From contig OMXV01000033.1 of NCBI GenBank assembly GCA_900315075.1, positions 1 to 41,980 of the forward strand: a DNA stretch of 41,980 nt, in the 5' to 3' direction. The notes under the pieces were generated by a model. It was given only the letters and a program-made list of their open reading frames with translations, was not told the DNA's origin and made no database searches. Both the position numbers and the translations under genes were made by a program. The DNA comes from an uncultured Prevotellaceae bacterium (lineage in GTDB: Bacteria; Bacteroidota; Bacteroidia; Bacteroidales; Bacteroidaceae). This document shows, piece by piece, positions 26,005-33,218 of this stretch (its first letter is position 1; each line of letters starts with the position of its first letter).

Positions 26005-26691
26005 TTACTGGAGTGTACCTGCATTGGCGGCGTCGATCATAGCCTGGCTGGCGTACATGTAGATCTCCACGCGGCGGTTCTGCTGACGGCCTGCAGCGGT
26101 GCTGTTGTCAGCAACTGGCTGGTGTGAGCCGAAACCAGAGACATTCTGGAACTGGCTGGAAGGAACACCACAGCTAACGAGATAGTTAGCAACAGCCTGA
26201 GCACGATTCACAGACAGTGGGTCGTTCACCTTGTCACTACCTGTGCTATCTGTGTGGCCCTGAATATCTATATACAGCATTGGGTCGGCTTTGAGCACAT
26301 TGGCGAAATTGCTCAGAGAGTTCTTAGAAGCCTGGTTGAGGGCATACTTGCCTGTTGCGAAGAGGATACCTGAGTCGAACACAACCTTCACAGCGGAAAG
26401 ACCGTTCTGGTCGGTAATTTCGGTAACGCTTGCATTCTCAATGGCAGCGGCTCTTGCCTTTACCTTATCCATGTGCTTGCCAATCAATGCACCAGCGGTT
26501 GTACCAACAGCTGTACCAATAGCAGCACCGATAACAGTACTCTTTGTATTCTTGCCGATCAACTGACCGAGAAGTGCACCAACAGCAGCGCCACCACCAC
26601 CACCGAGCAATGAGCCCGTTCCAGCGTTTGTGCCACAACCTACTACCATCAAAATGCTCATCATAAGAGCAATAAATCCTGATTTCTTCAT
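26005..26691 (-). CDS. OmpA-family lipoprotein with glycine zipper
   Basis: A 228-aa outer-membrane lipoprotein. The lipobox 'LMVVGC' gives Cys19. Residues about 27-77 form a glycine-zipper segment ('GSLLGGGGGAAVGALLGQLIG', 'GAAIGTAVGTTAGALIG'). Residues about 105-222 form the OmpA C-terminal peptidoglycan-binding domain, with 'IDIQGHTDSTGSDKVNDPLSVNRAQAV' and 'VSGFGSHQPVADN...RQQNRRVEI', including the Asp and Arg that bind diaminopimelate. It tethers the outer membrane to the cell wall. On the minus strand a -7 element TATCTTTG lies at 26758-26765, but no good -33 partner was seen. Confidence 0.93.
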   Translation of the reverse strand: MKKSGFIALMMSILMVVGCGTNAGTGSLLGGGGGAAVGALLGQLIGKNTKSTVIGAAIGTAVGTTAGALIGKHMDKVKARAAAIENASVTEITDQNGLSAVKVVFDSGILFATGKYALNQASKNSLSNFANVLKADPMLYIDIQGHTDSTGSDKVNDPLSVNRAQAVANYLVSCGVPSSQFQNVSGFGSHQPVADNSTAAGRQQNRRVEIYMYASQAMIDAANAGTLQ

Positions 26692-26757
26692 AGTTTGTAA
26701 ATGTTTATGTTATTAAAATAAATAGTCGCAATTTACTTTGACTACACTAATTCGATG

Positions 26758-26765
26758 CAAAGATA
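26758..26765 (-). promoter_or_regulatory. Probable -7 element of the OmpA-like gene
   Basis: TATCTTTG on the minus strand matches TAnnTTTG and lies 67 bp before the ATG. The -33 TTTG is not evident at the usual distance, so only the -7 element is supported. Confidence 0.5.
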
Positions 26766-26900
26766 ATTGTTTTTTTGGAAAATAAGAGAATAATCGTGTT
26801 TTTTTTACAATTTTCAGAACATGAAACACTTTTTAAAGACATTTTCACATCGGCACAAAAGATATGGTCCTCCTATGTGTCACTCGGTTACATCCACGCT

Positions 26901-27671
26901 CTACTTCCTCGCTGCCACTGGTGAGCGTTTGTCGCGACGGTAACTGCGATATTCGTCGAGAGGGATTTCCACATCAGGCTCTCCGAGTGCACCCTCAGTG
27001 GGCAACCTGAATTTCAAGTATTTGATGTTCAATCCACGTTCTATCCACATATTTTCATAATAGGTGTGGATGGAGAGTATCTGCTGCGTATCGGCATCGA
27101 TGCCTGTAGTATGATACAGGTCATCGGTGCTGAACAACAGCGGCAGATGGTTATGAGCAACCATCAATGAGGTATAGGTATAAAGGAAATTGGAGTCGGT
27201 CTTCAAATGCACAATTCCACCATCTATCAAGAAACGACGGTAGCGGGCAAGAAAATTTGTACTGCTCAACCGCTTGCGCGGATTTTTCATCTGTGGGTCG
27301 CTAAATGTCAACCAGATTTCCTGCACTTCACCTGGAGCAAAGAAGCGGTCAATAATCTCGATGTTGGTACGCAGAAAAGCCACATTCGTCAGACCCTCAC
27401 GGAGTGCCTCTGTGGCACCTGTCCACATGCGTGCGCCCTTGATATCAACGCCGATGAAATTGACGTTGGGAAACATACGAGCAAGCCCCACAGTATATTC
27501 GCCCTTTCCACACCCTAACTCCAGGATGATAGGATGGTCGTTGTGGAAATAATGCTCGCGCCAGTGCCCTTGCATCTCAAAAGGCACTTCGCTCACTACA
27601 GAATACGGATATTGGAACACATTTGCATAGCGCTCCATATCCGCAAATTTCGCCAATTTTCCTTTTGACAT
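26901..27671 (-). CDS. trmB: tRNA (guanine-N7-)-methyltransferase
   Basis: A 256-aa SAM-dependent enzyme that makes m7G46 in tRNA. Motif I is '[16 protein letters not shown]' (from residue 49), followed by '[13 protein letters not shown]', '[13 protein letters not shown]' and the family signature '[27 protein letters not shown]' (normally FPDPWPK; here FSDPQMK, as in other Bacteroidota). '[16 protein letters not shown]' supplies the C-terminal substrate block. The gene starts 15 bp after the ilvE stop codon, so the two are co-transcribed. Confidence 0.94.
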   Translation of the reverse strand: MSKGKLAKFADMERYANVFQYPYSVVSEVPFEMQGHWREHYFHNDHPIILELGCGKGEYTVGLARMFPNVNFIGVDIKGARMWTGATEALREGLTNVAFLRTNIEIIDRFFAPGEVQEIWLTFSDPQMKNPRKRLSSTNFLARYRRFLIDGGIVHLKTDSNFLYTYTSLMVAHNHLPLLFSTDDLYHTTGIDADTQQILSIHTYYENMWIERGLNIKYLKFRLPTEGALGEPDVEIPLDEYRSYRRDKRSPVAARK

Positions 27672-27686
27672 ATATTAGTGGTTAGA

Positions 27687-28700
27687 CTAAATCACTACTT
27701 TCGTCCACCCGTGCTTATCCTCCACGGTGCCATACTGGATGCCACGAAGGGTGTCGTAGAGCTTACGGGAGATGGGGCCGGGCTCGTCGCCGAAATGATA
27801 GCGCACACCGGTGTCGAGGTCATCAATATAAGAAATAGGACTGATGACGGCAGCTGTACCACAGGCACCTGCCTCCTCAAAAGTTGCCAATTCTTCCTCA
27901 GGAATAGGACGGCGCTCCACGGTCATACCTAAGTCTTCGGCCACTTGCATCAGACTCTTATTAGTGATACTCGGTAGAATGGAGGTGGATTTCGGTGTGA
28001 CATAGGTGTTGTTCTTGATGCCAAAGAAGTTGGCAGCACCACACTCATCCATATATTTCTTCTCCTTGGCATCGAGGTAGAACTCACAGGCATAGCCTTT
28101 CTCATGTGCCAAATTGTTGGCAAACAGCGAGGCGGCATAGTTGCCACCGACCTTATATTTACCTGTGCCAAGAGGGGCTGAACGGTCATAATCGCGGATA
28201 ATCACATAGGGATTCGTGGCAAAACCACCTTTGAAGTACGGTCCCACGGGAGTGACAAATATCAGGAACAAATATTCCTTGGCAGGATGCACACCCACCT
28301 GAGGACTCGTGCCGATGAGCAGCGGACGTATATATAATGTGGCACCACTCTCATACGTGGGAATCCATTCCTGGTTGAGACGTACTACCTTGAACACCAT
28401 CTCCTCAAACAGTTCGGTGGGAACCTCGGGCATGAGGATGCCACGGCAGGTGCTCTGCAAACGAGCGGCATTCTCATCCACACGGAACACACGCACATGA
28501 CCGTCGGGACAGCGATAGGCCTTCAAACCCTCAAAAGCCTCCTGACCATAGTGCAGGCTGGTTGCTGCCATGTGGAGCTTCAGGTATTCATCGGAGCAAA
28601 CCTCGATTTCACCCCATTTACCATCACGATAATAACAACGCACATTGTAATCTGTCTGTCTGTATCCAAAAGACAAACTTGCCCAATCTAAATTCTTCAT
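27687..28700 (-). CDS. ilvE: Branched-chain amino acid aminotransferase
   Basis: A 337-aa PLP enzyme of fold type IV that interconverts Leu/Ile/Val and their 2-oxo acids using glutamate. Blocks seen: 'LHYGQEAFEGLKAYRCPDGHVRVFR', 'YIRPLLIGTSPQVGVHPA', the PLP lysine region 'GTGKYKVGGNYAASL' (about residue 183), 'YLDAKEKKYMDECGAANFFGI', 'PSITNKSLMQVAEDLG' and 'EEAGACGTAAVISPI'. The start at 28700 (MKNLDWASLSFGY) is chosen because a consensus promoter lies immediately upstream at 28733-28764, inside the longer frame. It is first in an operon with trmB. Confidence 0.95.
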   Translation of the reverse strand: MKNLDWASLSFGYRQTDYNVRCYYRDGKWGEIEVCSDEYLKLHMAATSLHYGQEAFEGLKAYRCPDGHVRVFRVDENAARLQSTCRGILMPEVPTELFEEMVFKVVRLNQEWIPTYESGATLYIRPLLIGTSPQVGVHPAKEYLFLIFVTPVGPYFKGGFATNPYVIIRDYDRSAPLGTGKYKVGGNYAASLFANNLAHEKGYACEFYLDAKEKKYMDECGAANFFGIKNNTYVTPKSTSILPSITNKSLMQVAEDLGMTVERRPIPEEELATFEEAGACGTAAVISPISYIDDLDTGVRYHFGDEPGPISRKLYDTLRGIQYGTVEDKHGWTKVVI

Positions 28701-28732
28701 ATTGTCTGATTTAATTGTCTCTAAACGTGGCA

Positions 28733-28764
28733 CAAAGTTACACACATTATTCCAAACAAACAAA
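28733..28764 (-). promoter_or_regulatory. Promoter of ilvE-trmB
   Basis: On the minus strand, TTTG (28761-28764) is followed after 20 bp by TAACTTTG (28733-28740). It fixes the ilvE start at 28700, 33 bp downstream. Confidence 0.75.
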
Positions 28765-28767
28765 TAG

Positions 28768-28889
28768 TTGGCAATTTATTTTGTATTTCGCTCGCCTTGC
28801 ACTATCTTTGGATAAGATAGGCGGCGGCTCGGATATAAAAATAAATTTGGCAATTTATTTTGTATTTCGCTCGCCTTGCACTATCTTTG
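28768..28889 (+). promoter_or_regulatory. Tandem duplicated promoter
   Basis: A 43-bp sequence is present twice, exactly, at 28768-28810 and 28847-28889. Each copy holds TTTG, 19 bp, TATCTTTG (28780-28783/28803-28810 and 28859-28862/28882-28889), a full consensus promoter. Both point toward the gene at 28918. The spacer core CGCTCGCCTTGCAC is GC-rich. Confidence 0.8.
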
Positions 28890-28917
28890 CAAATGAGAAT
28901 TATGCTCACAGAAACGT

Positions 28918-29355
28918 ATGAAAAAAGTCATCAAAATTATATTTTTCACACTGCTCGCCGTGGTATTCATTATCGTCACACTAACCATCATGGGAGCCTT
29001 TGACAAAAATACCGTCAGAGCAGTGCTCGGACACATCAGCACCGGCGAGAAGATAAAGCCTGAAGTATATCACGAGATGCAGGGATATAGTCCGGGGAAA
29101 TACAAAACCCGCAATATAGAGGAGGACTTCACCAGATACCATTTCTACCTCGCACCCGACCCCGACCTGATGTTCAATTCCGACCCGCAAATATATTTCC
29201 GCGACGACTACGACTATCCTGAGCCCGAAAAACAATTCGACGAGGATCAATATTGGCAAGAGCATCCCATGCAAATGGAAAACTACCCACCCGAAATGGA
29301 GGAAAAAGTACAGCAAGTGCTCGAAGGCACACCCCAAGAGGGAGCCTTCAATTAA
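28918..29355 (+). CDS. Small membrane-anchored acidic protein, unknown function
   Basis: A 145-aa protein with one N-terminal membrane helix (residues about 7-27, IIFFTLLAVVFIIVTLTIMG) after MKKVIK, then an extracytoplasmic acidic, Tyr/Pro-rich region (DPDLMFNSDPQIYFRDDYDYPEPEKQ, written in part). There is no domain I recognise. It is preceded by two tandem promoters and followed, 121 bp later, by the patatin gene, with a repeat array between them. Its strong promoters and intact frame support a real gene; it may be an anchored or uncleaved signal-peptide protein. Confidence 0.7.
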   Translation: MKKVIKIIFFTLLAVVFIIVTLTIMGAFDKNTVRAVLGHISTGEKIKPEVYHEMQGYSPGKYKTRNIEEDFTRYHFYLAPDPDLMFNSDPQIYFRDDYDYPEPEKQFDEDQYWQEHPMQMENYPPEMEEKVQQVLEGTPQEGAFN

Positions 29356-29362
29356 TTATTGT

Positions 29363-29460
29363 CCACCTATGCTGCAACACTGTTGCAGCTCCCATTATCC
29401 ACCTATGCTGCAACACCGTTGCAGTCCCTATTGTCCACTATGCTGCAACACCGTTGCAGC
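29363..29460. repeat. Triple palindromic tandem repeat, 35-36-bp unit
   Basis: Three units of (T)GTCCACCTATGCTGCAACAC-YGTTGCAGC have palindrome centres spaced 36 and 35 bp apart (GCTGCAACA at 29371, 29407 and 29442). They lie in the short gap before the patatin start codon. A fourth single copy is at 25906-25924. Confidence 0.85.
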
Positions 29461-29476
29461 CCCAAAAACAAAACCT

Positions 29477-30463
29477 ATGCCCCGTAAAATCACCACCACC
29501 ATCATACTCCTACTCATGACCATCCAGATAATGGCTAGCAGTGCTGGCCGTCCTAAAGTGGGCCTCGTGCTCGGAGGAGGAGGCGCCAAGGGCGCTGCCG
29601 AGGTTGGCGTGCTCAAAGTGCTGGAAGAGCTCGACATCCCCATCGACTACATCGTAGGCACAAGTATCGGTTCCATCGTCGGAGGGCTCTATGCCTGCGG
29701 ATACAGCGCCAACGATCTCGAGACGCTCTTTCGCGAGCAAGAATGGCTCTCACTCATTGGCAACCGCAACATCGCCTTCCAAAACGACATCCTCGAAACT
29801 CACGACGGCACCACATACCTCTTCGGATTTCCCATTGGAGGAAAGAAAAAGCCACACTTCGATGATGAATATGTAGAGGGATTCGGGTTCCTGAGAGCAG
29901 AACAGGTGTCATACCTACTCGACTCACTCACCAGCGAATACAATAATATCGGCGATTTCGACCGCCTGCCTATCCCCTTCCGCTGCGTGGCTGTTGACAT
30001 CAATAGCCAGGAGGAGGTCATAATGAACGGATGTGAACTCGAACTCGCCATGCGCGCAAGCATGGCGATACCAGGAGTCTTCAAACCTGTGAAATGGGAT
30101 GGACATACACTCGTGGATGGAGGGATGCTCAACAATCTGCCCGTGGATGTGGTCAAACAAATGGGGGCCGACATCGTCATAGCCATCGACTTGGAACAGA
30201 CACAGCACAAAGACCGCGATTTCTCTCTCAAAGAGACATTCGGTATAGGAGGAATTCTCGACTGGGCTATTTCACGACCTGATTGGAAAAAAGCCAATGA
30301 AAACCGAAAGGCCGCCGATGTCTATATATGCCCTAACCTCGGAAAATACGGTCCGGAAAGTTTCAATGAAAAAAGCATCGACGATATGATCCAGCTCGGG
30401 GAACGGGCCGCCCGCGACCATATCAAAGAACTCAAAGCACTGAAAAAGAAGGTGAAACCATAA
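29477..30463 (+). CDS. Patatin-like phospholipase (exported)
   Basis: A 328-aa patatin-family lipid acyl hydrolase with a Ser-Asp dyad. The ATG at 29477 (MPRKITTTII) is chosen because it gives a signal peptide (to about residue 22) and because the frame further upstream only translates the palindromic repeats. Motifs: oxyanion loop 'LVLGGGGAKGAAEVG' (residues 30-44), nucleophile elbow 'GTSIG' (Ser63), and 'LVDGGMLNNLP' with the catalytic Asp near residue 214. No C-terminal beta-barrel is present, so it should be a periplasmic or envelope-associated lipase acting on phospholipids or lysophospholipids. Confidence 0.92.
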   Translation: MPRKITTTIILLLMTIQIMASSAGRPKVGLVLGGGGAKGAAEVGVLKVLEELDIPIDYIVGTSIGSIVGGLYACGYSANDLETLFREQEWLSLIGNRNIAFQNDILETHDGTTYLFGFPIGGKKKPHFDDEYVEGFGFLRAEQVSYLLDSLTSEYNNIGDFDRLPIPFRCVAVDINSQEEVIMNGCELELAMRASMAIPGVFKPVKWDGHTLVDGGMLNNLPVDVVKQMGADIVIAIDLEQTQHKDRDFSLKETFGIGGILDWAISRPDWKKANENRKAADVYICPNLGKYGPESFNEKSIDDMIQLGERAARDHIKELKALKKKVKP

Positions 30464-30972
30464 AGAAGGGAATTCCGCTCATTCGTTTTTCCGTATGCGA
30501 CGGTTTTGCCGTCGCCGCTATTTCCTCACCTCTTACCACTATAAAAACCCCTATAAAAAAAGGTTCCCGCGAATTCCCCCGTAGTCACGGGGGAATTCTT
30601 GGGTGTCACAGAATTAAAAGATCAGCAATGAAAAATTTCTGTTTCCTATTACCCTGAAGTCATTCTTTTTATCCTGAAATTGATTGATGAAATTATCTAT
30701 GAAGTATCTAATTCCAAATAAAATTAATGAAGTATCTAATAATTTTGTATCTATGAAGTATCTAATTTATTCGTAAGCCAGAACTACAGCCTTCGCATAA
30801 GGCTAATATATTATCATCATCCATAGAGTCGACAGCTACCACACTATCACGTATGGATACACTATCATACCTCTATTGGTACGTATATGTAGACACGCCA
30901 TGACGGTCACCCGTCTCACGTGATCAAAATGCTCAAATGTGTTTTTTATCCAATCAATCTAAATTCGCTGCA
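30464..30972. other. 509-bp gene-free region with hairpins and a tandem repeat
   Basis: It contains the palindrome GCGACGG-TTTTG-CCGTCGC (30497-30515), a 12-bp perfect hairpin GAATTCCCCCGT-AGTC-ACGGGGGAATTC (30571-30598), and three copies of ATGAAGTATCTAAT (30699, 30727, 30753). A minus-strand TATATTTG element (30971-30978) points into it. No convincing coding frame was found; the longest plausible minus-strand peptide is about 20 codons. Confidence 0.55.
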
Positions 30973-31067
30973 AATATATGAAATAAATAGTTACAATGCA
31001 AGAAAAGACAAAACTTTTTTTGATTTTTTAATAATAAATCATTTTTTTCAAGCAAAATGGCCAAATT
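30973..31067. repeat. 95-bp target-site duplication, left copy
   Basis: This 95-bp sequence (starting AATATATGAAATAAATAG and ending GGCCAAATT) is repeated without a mismatch at 33071-33165. The two copies abut the two ends of the insertion sequence. Confidence 0.93.
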
Positions 31068-31105
31068 CGGGAGTTTGACAGTTAAAAAATCATAATCTTT
31101 TGTAC

Positions 31106-31141
31106 AAAACGGTTGTAATCCGTTTTTTTTGTTTACTTTTG
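31106..31141 (+). promoter_or_regulatory. Terminator-like hairpin overlapping the transposase promoter
   Basis: AAAACGG-TTGTAAT-CCGTTTT (31106-31126) followed by a T run to 31130 looks like an intrinsic terminator. The loop TTG (31113-31115) and TACTTTTG (31134-31141, 18 bp later) can serve as -33 and -7 elements for the transposase. Confidence 0.6.
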
Positions 31142-31173
31142 TGCTATAATGTGCTATTATTAATTGATTGGAT

Positions 31174-32970
31174 ATGTATTTGCAAATAGTTGAGACCAAG
31201 AAGTCGCGAATCCTGAACATCGTCAAGTCGTTCAGGAAAGAAGGAGGTGGAACATCGTCGACAATAGTTGAGAAGTTGGGCAACATTGAGGATATCAAGA
31301 AGCGCGAGAATTGCTCCGACCCCATTGCGTGGGCCAAGAGCCGCGTGGAGGAGCTCAACAAGATGGAAAGGGAGAAGAAGCAGACTGTGATGCTGTCTCT
31401 CAGCCCCGCGGCCCTCATCCCCATTGACAAGCCCCGGGTGAAGTGCGCGGGCGACCTTCTGCTGAGGAAGTACTACCACAGGCTCGGCATAGACACAATC
31501 TGTGCCGGCATGGCCAAGCGGGGGAAGTTCCAGTTCAACATCGATGCCATCATGCAAAAGCTGGTCTACAGCAGGTTGCTCCACCGCGGCTCCAAGCTCG
31601 CCACGTACAATGGCCTCGGCTCCTACCTGGACAAATCGCCCTTCGAACTGGAGGACGTGTACCGGTCGCTGGCCGTGATGTCGAGAGAGTCCGCCTACAT
31701 ACAGGCTGGGCTGTACGCCAACTCCACCAAGTCGGTGGAAAGGGACACGAGCGTGGTATACTACGACTGCACCAACTACTTCTTCGAGATAGAAGAGGCC
31801 GACGGGTTCCGCAAATATGGGGTGTCGAAGGAACACCGTCCCAACCCCATCGTGCAGCTCGGCCTTTTCATGGACCGGGACGGTCTGCCGCTGTCGTTCT
31901 GCATCAATCCCGGGAACACGGCCGAGACCCAGACCATGACGCCACTGGAGGACACCATGGAGCGCGACTTCGGCGTGTCGTGCTTCATCGTCTGCACCGA
32001 CGCGGGCCTAGCCTCGGCCGAGAACAGGATGGCCAACAGCAAGAACGGCCGCGGCTACATCACCGCCGCGTCCATCAAGAAGATGAAGGAATTCATGCAG
32101 GAATGGGCACTACAGCAGGACGGATGGAGGCTCATCACGAGGAAGGGCGACAGCGAGGAACTCAGACACCGGGTGTTCCGCCTGGAGGAGGTGAAGAAGG
32201 AAGAGTGGCTCGACAGGGTGTTCTACAGGGAGAGGTGGACAAACGAAGCCGGCTTCGACGAGAGGGTCATCGTCACCTACTCGTACAAGTACGACCTGTT
32301 TGCCAAGAAGACCAGGGACAGACAGCTGGAAAGGGCGCAGAAGGCCATCGAAAAGGGAGGCGCAAAAAGAGGAAAGTCACCGAATGACCCGGCAAGGTTC
32401 ATCAAGGAGGAGCACGTCACGCAGGACGGGGAGGTGGCACAGATCAAGTCGATGGGCATAGATGCCGACAGGGTGGAATACGAGGAGAAGTATGACGGGT
32501 TCTACTGCCTACTCACCTCACTACAGGAGAAGGACTTCCATGCAAGGCACATACTGGCACACAATGCATACAGGTATCAGGTCGAGGCGCTCTTCAGGGT
32601 CACAAAGACAGACCTAAAGGCTAGGCCGGTATACCTGCAGGTGGAGGAAAGGATAAAGGGCCACTTCATCACATGTGTCATCGCGCTCATGATACTGAGG
32701 ATCATACAGATAGACATAGACAAACTCAACAAGGTAGAGAAAAGAGATGGGGAAAAGGGAAAGCCAGAGGGGCACTACTCCATAACGGAAATAAGGAACA
32801 CGCTTGAGGCGATGAATCTCGTACAATGCAAGGACGGTAATTTCTTGCCAGCTTATGACAGGACACAACTCACAGACTGTATCAACACACTTCAGGGATA
32901 CAGGACCGACACGGAAGTCATCCCAAAGAGCAGAATTAGGAAAATGCTCAGAGATGTAAAGAAAGGTTAA
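31174..32970 (+). CDS. IS1634-family transposase
   Basis: A 598-aa DDE transposase of the IS4-like superfamily, IS1634 group. Recognisable segments: an N-terminal region 'MYLQIVETKKSRILNIVKSF', the first catalytic Asp region 'SVVYYDCTNYFFEIEE', 'GLFMDRDGLPLSFCINPGNTAETQTM', the second acidic region 'FIVCTDAGLASAEN', and a late 'AYRYQVEALFRVTKTDLKARPVYLQVEERIKGHF', which carries the IS4-type Y-(2)-R-(3)-E-(6)-K signature in altered form ('YQVEALFRVTKTDL'). Start: the ATG at 31174; a TTG six bases earlier is also in frame. The frame is complete, so the element may be active. Confidence 0.93.
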   Translation: MYLQIVETKKSRILNIVKSFRKEGGGTSSTIVEKLGNIEDIKKRENCSDPIAWAKSRVEELNKMEREKKQTVMLSLSPAALIPIDKPRVKCAGDLLLRKYYHRLGIDTICAGMAKRGKFQFNIDAIMQKLVYSRLLHRGSKLATYNGLGSYLDKSPFELEDVYRSLAVMSRESAYIQAGLYANSTKSVERDTSVVYYDCTNYFFEIEEADGFRKYGVSKEHRPNPIVQLGLFMDRDGLPLSFCINPGNTAETQTMTPLEDTMERDFGVSCFIVCTDAGLASAENRMANSKNGRGYITAASIKKMKEFMQEWALQQDGWRLITRKGDSEELRHRVFRLEEVKKEEWLDRVFYRERWTNEAGFDERVIVTYSYKYDLFAKKTRDRQLERAQKAIEKGGAKRGKSPNDPARFIKEEHVTQDGEVAQIKSMGIDADRVEYEEKYDGFYCLLTSLQEKDFHARHILAHNAYRYQVEALFRVTKTDLKARPVYLQVEERIKGHFITCVIALMILRIIQIDIDKLNKVEKRDGEKGKPEGHYSITEIRNTLEAMNLVQCKDGNFLPAYDRTQLTDCINTLQGYRTDTEVIPKSRIRKMLRDVKKG

Positions 32971-32996
32971 ACAGAAGTTAAAGTTTGTAAACAAAA

Positions 32997-33035
32997 CTCG
33001 TTATAGCACAATACGCTAACTATAACGAGCTTTGT
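32997..33035 (+). terminator. Terminator at the right end of the IS
   Basis: CTCGTTATAG (32997-33006) pairs with CTATAACGAG (33020-33029) and is followed by CTTTGTTT. The flanking ACAAAA and TTTGTT extend the stem imperfectly. It ends the transposase transcript before the neighbouring phosphatase gene. Confidence 0.7.
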
Positions 33036-33070
33036 TTCAGCTAGATACAAAATCAAGTGTCAAACTTGGG

Positions 33071-33165
33071 AATATATGAAATAAATAGTTACAATGCAAG
33101 AAAAGACAAAACTTTTTTTGATTTTTTAATAATAAATCATTTTTTTCAAGCAAAATGGCCAAATT
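33071..33165. repeat. 95-bp target-site duplication, right copy
   Basis: Identical to 30973-31067. It restores the natural DNA upstream of the phosphatase gene, so the insertion did not remove its nearby promoter region. Confidence 0.93.
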
Positions 33166-33180
33166 TTCAGATTATTATTG

Positions 33181-33188
33181 TAAGTTTG
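33181..33188 (+). promoter_or_regulatory. Possible -7 element of the phosphatase gene
   Basis: TAAGTTTG fits TAnnTTTG and lies 30 bp before the ATG. No TTTG is present at the normal -33 position, so the promoter is only partly supported. It lies outside the duplicated 95 bp. Confidence 0.45.
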
Positions 33189-33218
33189 CAACATATAAAA
33201 CCAAAACAATCAAATGAT

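Larger units (their letters stand above)
31068..33070 (+). mobile_element. IS1634-family insertion sequence (2003 bp)
   Basis: The element is delimited by the ends of the 95-bp duplication. Its left end reads CGGGAGTTTGACAGTT and its right end, on the complementary strand, reads CCCAAGTTTGACACTT. The imperfect terminal inverted repeats match at 12 of 16 positions, with AGTTTGACA in common. It holds one intact transposase gene, an outward-blocking hairpin at the left end and a terminator at the right end. IS1634-group elements are known for long, variable target duplications, which fits the 95 bp seen here. Base composition is more GC-rich than the neighbouring intergenic DNA. Confidence 0.92.

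Noticed and set aside
29363-29460. Short CRISPR array
   Set aside because: Three units of 35-36 bp are repeated throughout their length, so there are no spacers; it is a tandem palindrome array.
29369-29476. N-terminal extension of the patatin protein to 29369
   Set aside because: The extension is Cys-rich peptide translated from the palindromic repeats and would hide the signal peptide that begins at 29477.
31443-32387. 314-codon open frame in another frame of the transposase
   Set aside because: Arg/His-rich translation caused by the GC-rich codon use of the transposase; the transposase frame has clear motifs.
33057-33218. N-terminal extension of the phosphatase to 33057
   Set aside because: It translates the 95-bp target duplication and IS end; the ATG at 33219 begins a good signal peptide.
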